64,000 nt of DNA. Origin: Diaphorobacter sp. HDW4A (GTDB taxonomy: Bacteria > Pseudomonadota > Gammaproteobacteria > Burkholderiales > Burkholderiaceae_C). How positions within the stretch are numbered: the first letter of the stretch is position 1; every line of letters begins with the position of its first letter. Under the pieces are notes generated by a model. The model searched no databases. It was not told where the DNA came from and was given only the letters and a program-made list of their open reading frames with translations. Made by a program: the position numbers and the translations under genes. The stretch spans positions 5,084,001-5,148,000 of the forward strand of contig NZ_CP049910.1 of NCBI RefSeq assembly GCF_011305995.1, read 5' to 3'. Below, piece after piece: positions 62,148 to 64,000 of the stretch.

Positions 62148-62953
62148 GACTTTACCTCCGCATCAATACGGTTGCCGTTGTTGTCCTGCCCCTGTAGTCG
62201 AAATGCCTGCGGCCCTTCGGGTGGCAGCTCGAACGAGATCAGCGGATTCTCCGACACCGGCTCATGCAGAGCGAGCCGCCACCAGAGCTCGCCACCGGCA
62301 TCACGCAGCTCCAGCCGATCAATGTAGAACGCCGGAATCCCCGCCACCAGCCCCGTGTCCATCGGATGCATCACCCGCAGCCGCAGACGGCGGCTGCCAT
62401 CGATCACATTGCCAAAAATCCGCGCCTGCACTTGATTGAGCGTCGCCCGCCACGAGCCATCGGCGCGCGATGCGCCCGGCACCGTGCAGCCGCCCCCGGC
62501 CGCCTGCGCCATCACGCTGCCCACATGCCACTGACCATTCCGCGTCTGCACCATCGCCCGCACCGGAGAAGCCTGCTCCAGCCGGATGCGAAGCGACAGC
62601 ATCGGCAGCGCGCGCATCGGCTCGAAATCCAGCACCTCGCGCACCGGATTGCGGTCCACCACCACCCAAATGCGCTTGATTCCGCCTCCCACCTCCGCGA
62701 GCTTGCGCGCGTCGATCTGCACCGGAACGTTCATCGCGTCGTCGGCAAACGGCGGCGTGTGCACGATCACCTCGTCCGTGAAACGCACAGGCGCATCGCC
62801 CAGATACTGCTTGCGCAGCGTCGGCCATTGCATGGAACCCAGCGGATCGCCGCCCGTGCGATCCTCCTGCCCGACGGCACCAAACGCACGGGTCGCGGTA
62901 AGCAATCCCAGCAGCACAATTTTCCTGCGCTGCACCATGACCTTCACCATCAT
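62144..62953 (-). CDS. Quinoprotein-associated SoxYZ-like carrier
   Basis: A 269-residue exported protein of the fused SoxYZ-like family tied to quinoprotein dehydrogenases. Signal segment KIVLLGLLTATRAFGAV; SoxY-like half (about 40-150; FTDEVIVHTPPFADDAMNVPVQIDARKL in parts), then GGGCTVPGA with the single mature Cys (Cys156), and a SoxZ-like half (about 165-265; ARIFGNVIDGSRRLRLRVMHPMDTG in parts). The Cys in a Gly-rich loop resembles the swinging-arm carrier of SoxY. The start at 62953 has AGGG nine bases upstream. Overlaps the metallohydrolase gene (ATGA). Confidence 0.82.
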   Translation of the reverse strand: MMVKVMVQRRKIVLLGLLTATRAFGAVGQEDRTGGDPLGSMQWPTLRKQYLGDAPVRFTDEVIVHTPPFADDAMNVPVQIDARKLAEVGGGIKRIWVVVDRNPVREVLDFEPMRALPMLSLRIRLEQASPVRAMVQTRNGQWHVGSVMAQAAGGGCTVPGASRADGSWRATLNQVQARIFGNVIDGSRRLRLRVMHPMDTGLVAGIPAFYIDRLELRDAGGELWWRLALHEPVSENPLISFELPPEGPQAFRLQGQDNNGNRIDAEVKS

Positions 62954-62997
62954 CACGATTGTCCCTTTCGCATTTTTCGTTGGCATCGCCAACGGGC

Positions 62998-63013
62998 TGC
63001 AAGACCAATGCCA
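62998..63013 (-). promoter_or_regulatory. Sigma-54 promoter of the SoxYZ-like operon
   Basis: Leftward strand TGGCAT-TGGTC-TTGCA fits the consensus with one change. It lies 45 bases before the gene start, and 31 bases from the activator site at 63044-63060. Confidence 0.75.
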
Positions 63014-63043
63014 GCCACGCTTTCTACAGGATTCAGGCAGGGC

Positions 63044-63060
63044 TGTCCCAGCCTGGAACA
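63044..63060. promoter_or_regulatory. Activator site (UAS) upstream of the SoxYZ-like operon
   Basis: TGTCCCA-GCC-TGGAACA, one mismatch from palindromic, and the same half-sites as 52065-52081. Its spacing to the sigma-54 promoter is short but on the same helix face as the other sites within the uncertainty of hand counting. Confidence 0.6.
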
Positions 63061-63091
63061 GTTCGCAAAAAAAGGAACCGGTAAAACCTTC

Positions 63092-63122
63092 TTGACTCTG
63101 ACATGGTGTCAAGGTACATCAT
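63092..63122 (+). promoter_or_regulatory. CueR-type promoter of copZ-cueR
   Basis: -35 TTGACT (63092-63097), 19-base spacer with the palindrome TGACA-TGG-TGTCA (63099-63111), -10 CATCAT (63117-63122). The architecture is that of MerR/CueR-activated promoters, as at copA. A 17-base alternative with -10 TACATC is possible. Confidence 0.65.
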
Positions 63123-63157
63123 CAACATATCAGCCATCACCGAAGGAGAAAACCAGC

Positions 63158-63355
63158 ATGAAGTACACATTCCAAGTCCAAGGCATGACCTGCGGCCACT
63201 GCGAGCGTGCCGTGGTGCATGCCGTGCGCGAAGTCGATGCCGACGCCATCATCCAGGTCGATCTGCCCACCGGCCAGGTCGTAGTGGAAAGCGATAAGTC
63301 GCGCGACGCCGTGGCCAACGCCATCAAGGAAGAAGGCTACACCGTCGCCGCATGA
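63158..63355 (+). CDS. copZ: Copper chaperone CopZ
   Basis: A 65-residue heavy-metal-associated domain: MKYTFQVQGMTCGHCERAV with the metal site M10-T-C12-G-H-C15, and the remaining ferredoxin-like betas (VDLPTGQVVVESD, EGYTVAA). It delivers Cu(I) to CopA. GGAG lies 11 bases before the ATG. It overlaps cueR by four bases, so the two are coupled. CopA, its usual partner, is 14.6 kb to the left across the PQQ block. Confidence 0.93.
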   Translation: MKYTFQVQGMTCGHCERAVVHAVREVDADAIIQVDLPTGQVVVESDKSRDAVANAIKEEGYTVAA

Positions 63356-63810
63356 TGACCACCAAACACGCCATCGCGCCCCAACCGGTCCACTGGCCGG
63401 TGGCGATCGGCGTGGCTGCCGAGCGTGCCGGTGTCTCGGCACGCATGGTGCGCCACTATGAATCGCTCGGCCTGCTGCCCGAAGTGGCCCGCACCGACAG
63501 TGGCTACCGCCAGTACGGCGAGGCCGATGTCCACACCCTGCGCTTCATCCGCCGCTCGCGCGACCTCGGCTTCTCGATGGAAGAAATCGCCACCCTGCTC
63601 AGCCTCTGGAAAGACAAGGAACGCGCGAGCGCCCAGGTCAAGAAGGTCGCCCAAACCCACATCGAAAACCTCGAAGAACGCATCGCCGCCATGCAGGCGA
63701 TAAAGCGCAGCCTGCAGTCACTGGTCCATTGCTGCCACGGCGACGACCGCCCGGACTGCCCGATTCTCGATGATCTGGCGAGTGTGTCGGAAACAGCGCA
63801 TCCGCATTGA
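63352..63810 (+). CDS. cueR: Copper-responsive MerR regulator CueR
   Basis: A 152-residue MerR regulator. HTH: IGVAAERAGVSARMVRHYESLGLLPEV; dimer helix ASAQVKKVAQTHIENLEERIAAM; C-terminal metal loop with Cys127, Cys128 and Cys136 (CCHGDDRPDC), the pair spacing of Cu(I)/Ag(I)/Au(I) sensors. It activates the 19-base-spacer promoters at 48445 and 63092. ATGATG at the start offers two ATGs; the first overlaps the copZ stop. Confidence 0.93.
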   Translation: MMTTKHAIAPQPVHWPVAIGVAAERAGVSARMVRHYESLGLLPEVARTDSGYRQYGEADVHTLRFIRRSRDLGFSMEEIATLLSLWKDKERASAQVKKVAQTHIENLEERIAAMQAIKRSLQSLVHCCHGDDRPDCPILDDLASVSETAHPH

Positions 63811-63843
63811 CTCAACAGCCTCCTACGGCCCCGACCTCTCCCA

Positions 63844-64000
63844 TCAACGCAGCGGCAACAAACTCCGCTCCACATCCCCCGTCACGCTGCGCAGCTGTTC
63901 GATGAAATAACGCGTCGCCGGGCCCAGCACACGGTCACGGCGGTGCATCAGGCCGATGTCGCGGTGCGCGTTCGGCGCGTGGATCGGGCGGGCGATCAGG
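63844..64000 (-). CDS. LysR-family regulator, C-terminal 51 residues (cut by window edge)
   Basis: The leftward frame from the window edge to a TGA at 63844-63846 reads LIARPIHAPNAHRDIGLMHRRD and ends with YFIEQLRSVTG. The phrase RxIxxxxxxRDIGLxxRRDRxLxPAxxxF is the usual end of LysR-type regulators of the CysB/CbbR-like style. The DNA-binding part is outside the window. It converges with cueR. Confidence 0.8.
   Translation of the reverse strand, partial: LIARPIHAPNAHRDIGLMHRRDRVLGPATRYFIEQLRSVTGDVERSLLPLR

Noticed and set aside
1..64000. CRISPR array, tRNA, rRNA, transposase or integrase
   Set aside because: No regularly spaced direct repeats, no cloverleaf or rRNA-like stretch, and no mobile-element protein motifs were seen on either strand.

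Overview
The window is about 63% GC, densely coded on both strands, and looks like a chromosome segment of a betaproteobacterium of the order Burkholderiales, most likely family Comamonadaceae. The supports are two tripartite-type (Bug/TctC) solute receptors, a chromosomal mnmG-rsmG-lysE-parA-parB cluster with canonical parS sites, and the overall style of catabolic genes. The exact genus is inference. No rRNA, tRNA, CRISPR array, transposase or prophage gene was recognised.

Layout. 1-2246: 5' part of a large secreted protein with DUF11-type repeats. 2949-7742: a D-amino-acid/amino-acid block (Asp/Glu-type racemase, periplasmic binding protein, D-amino acid dehydrogenase, DUF4124 protein, LysR regulator). 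7779-17651: mixed metabolism and transport (cobalamin adenosyltransferase, FAD lactate dehydrogenase, SGNH hydrolase, Bug receptor, M20 peptidase, MFS exporter with a divergent AraC/cupin regulator). 17670-21012: four small enzymes-fold genes divergent from a TetR regulator with two palindromic operators, then a flavin reductase. 22034-23071: CsgG-like lipoprotein. 23215-28815: parB, an alpha/beta hydrolase, parA, lysE-type exporter, rsmG and mnmG, with four parS sites in and near mnmG/rsmG and two more at 32.1 and 47.1 kb, pointing to an origin-proximal location. 29213-35979: GST, an SDR/fumarylacetoacetase/NIPSNAP/VOC/Bug operon, FMN reductase and an Old Yellow Enzyme. 36012-46031: a five-gene envelope-stress operon DUF2170 - PspA/IM30 - YqiJ-like OB-fold membrane protein - flotillin - 1,836-residue AAA ATPase.

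46176-63810 is the most interesting part. A copper-export ATPase gene (copA, leftward) and its CopZ/CueR partners (rightward, 63.2-63.8 kb) stand at the two ends of a 14.6 kb block devoted to PQQ-dependent alcohol oxidation. The block holds a TonB-dependent receptor closely resembling the PQQ importer PqqU/YncD, two PedF-like cytochromes c, a sigma-54 activator of AcoR type, cytochrome b561, a quinoprotein alcohol dehydrogenase, a pentapeptide protein, an orphan PqqD, a flavocytochrome c-like pair, another cytochrome c with a Sel1 protein, and a SoxYZ-like carrier with a quinoprotein-relay metallohydrolase. I find five sigma-54 (-24/-12) promoter matches in it, most with an upstream palindrome of the form TGTYCCA-N3-TGGAACA. 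They fit one regulon controlled by the activator encoded in the middle: PQQ uptake, alcohol oxidation and electron transfer switched on together. The whole block looks like a cassette inserted between copA and copZ-cueR. The right edge (63844-64000) holds the 3' end of a LysR-type regulator.
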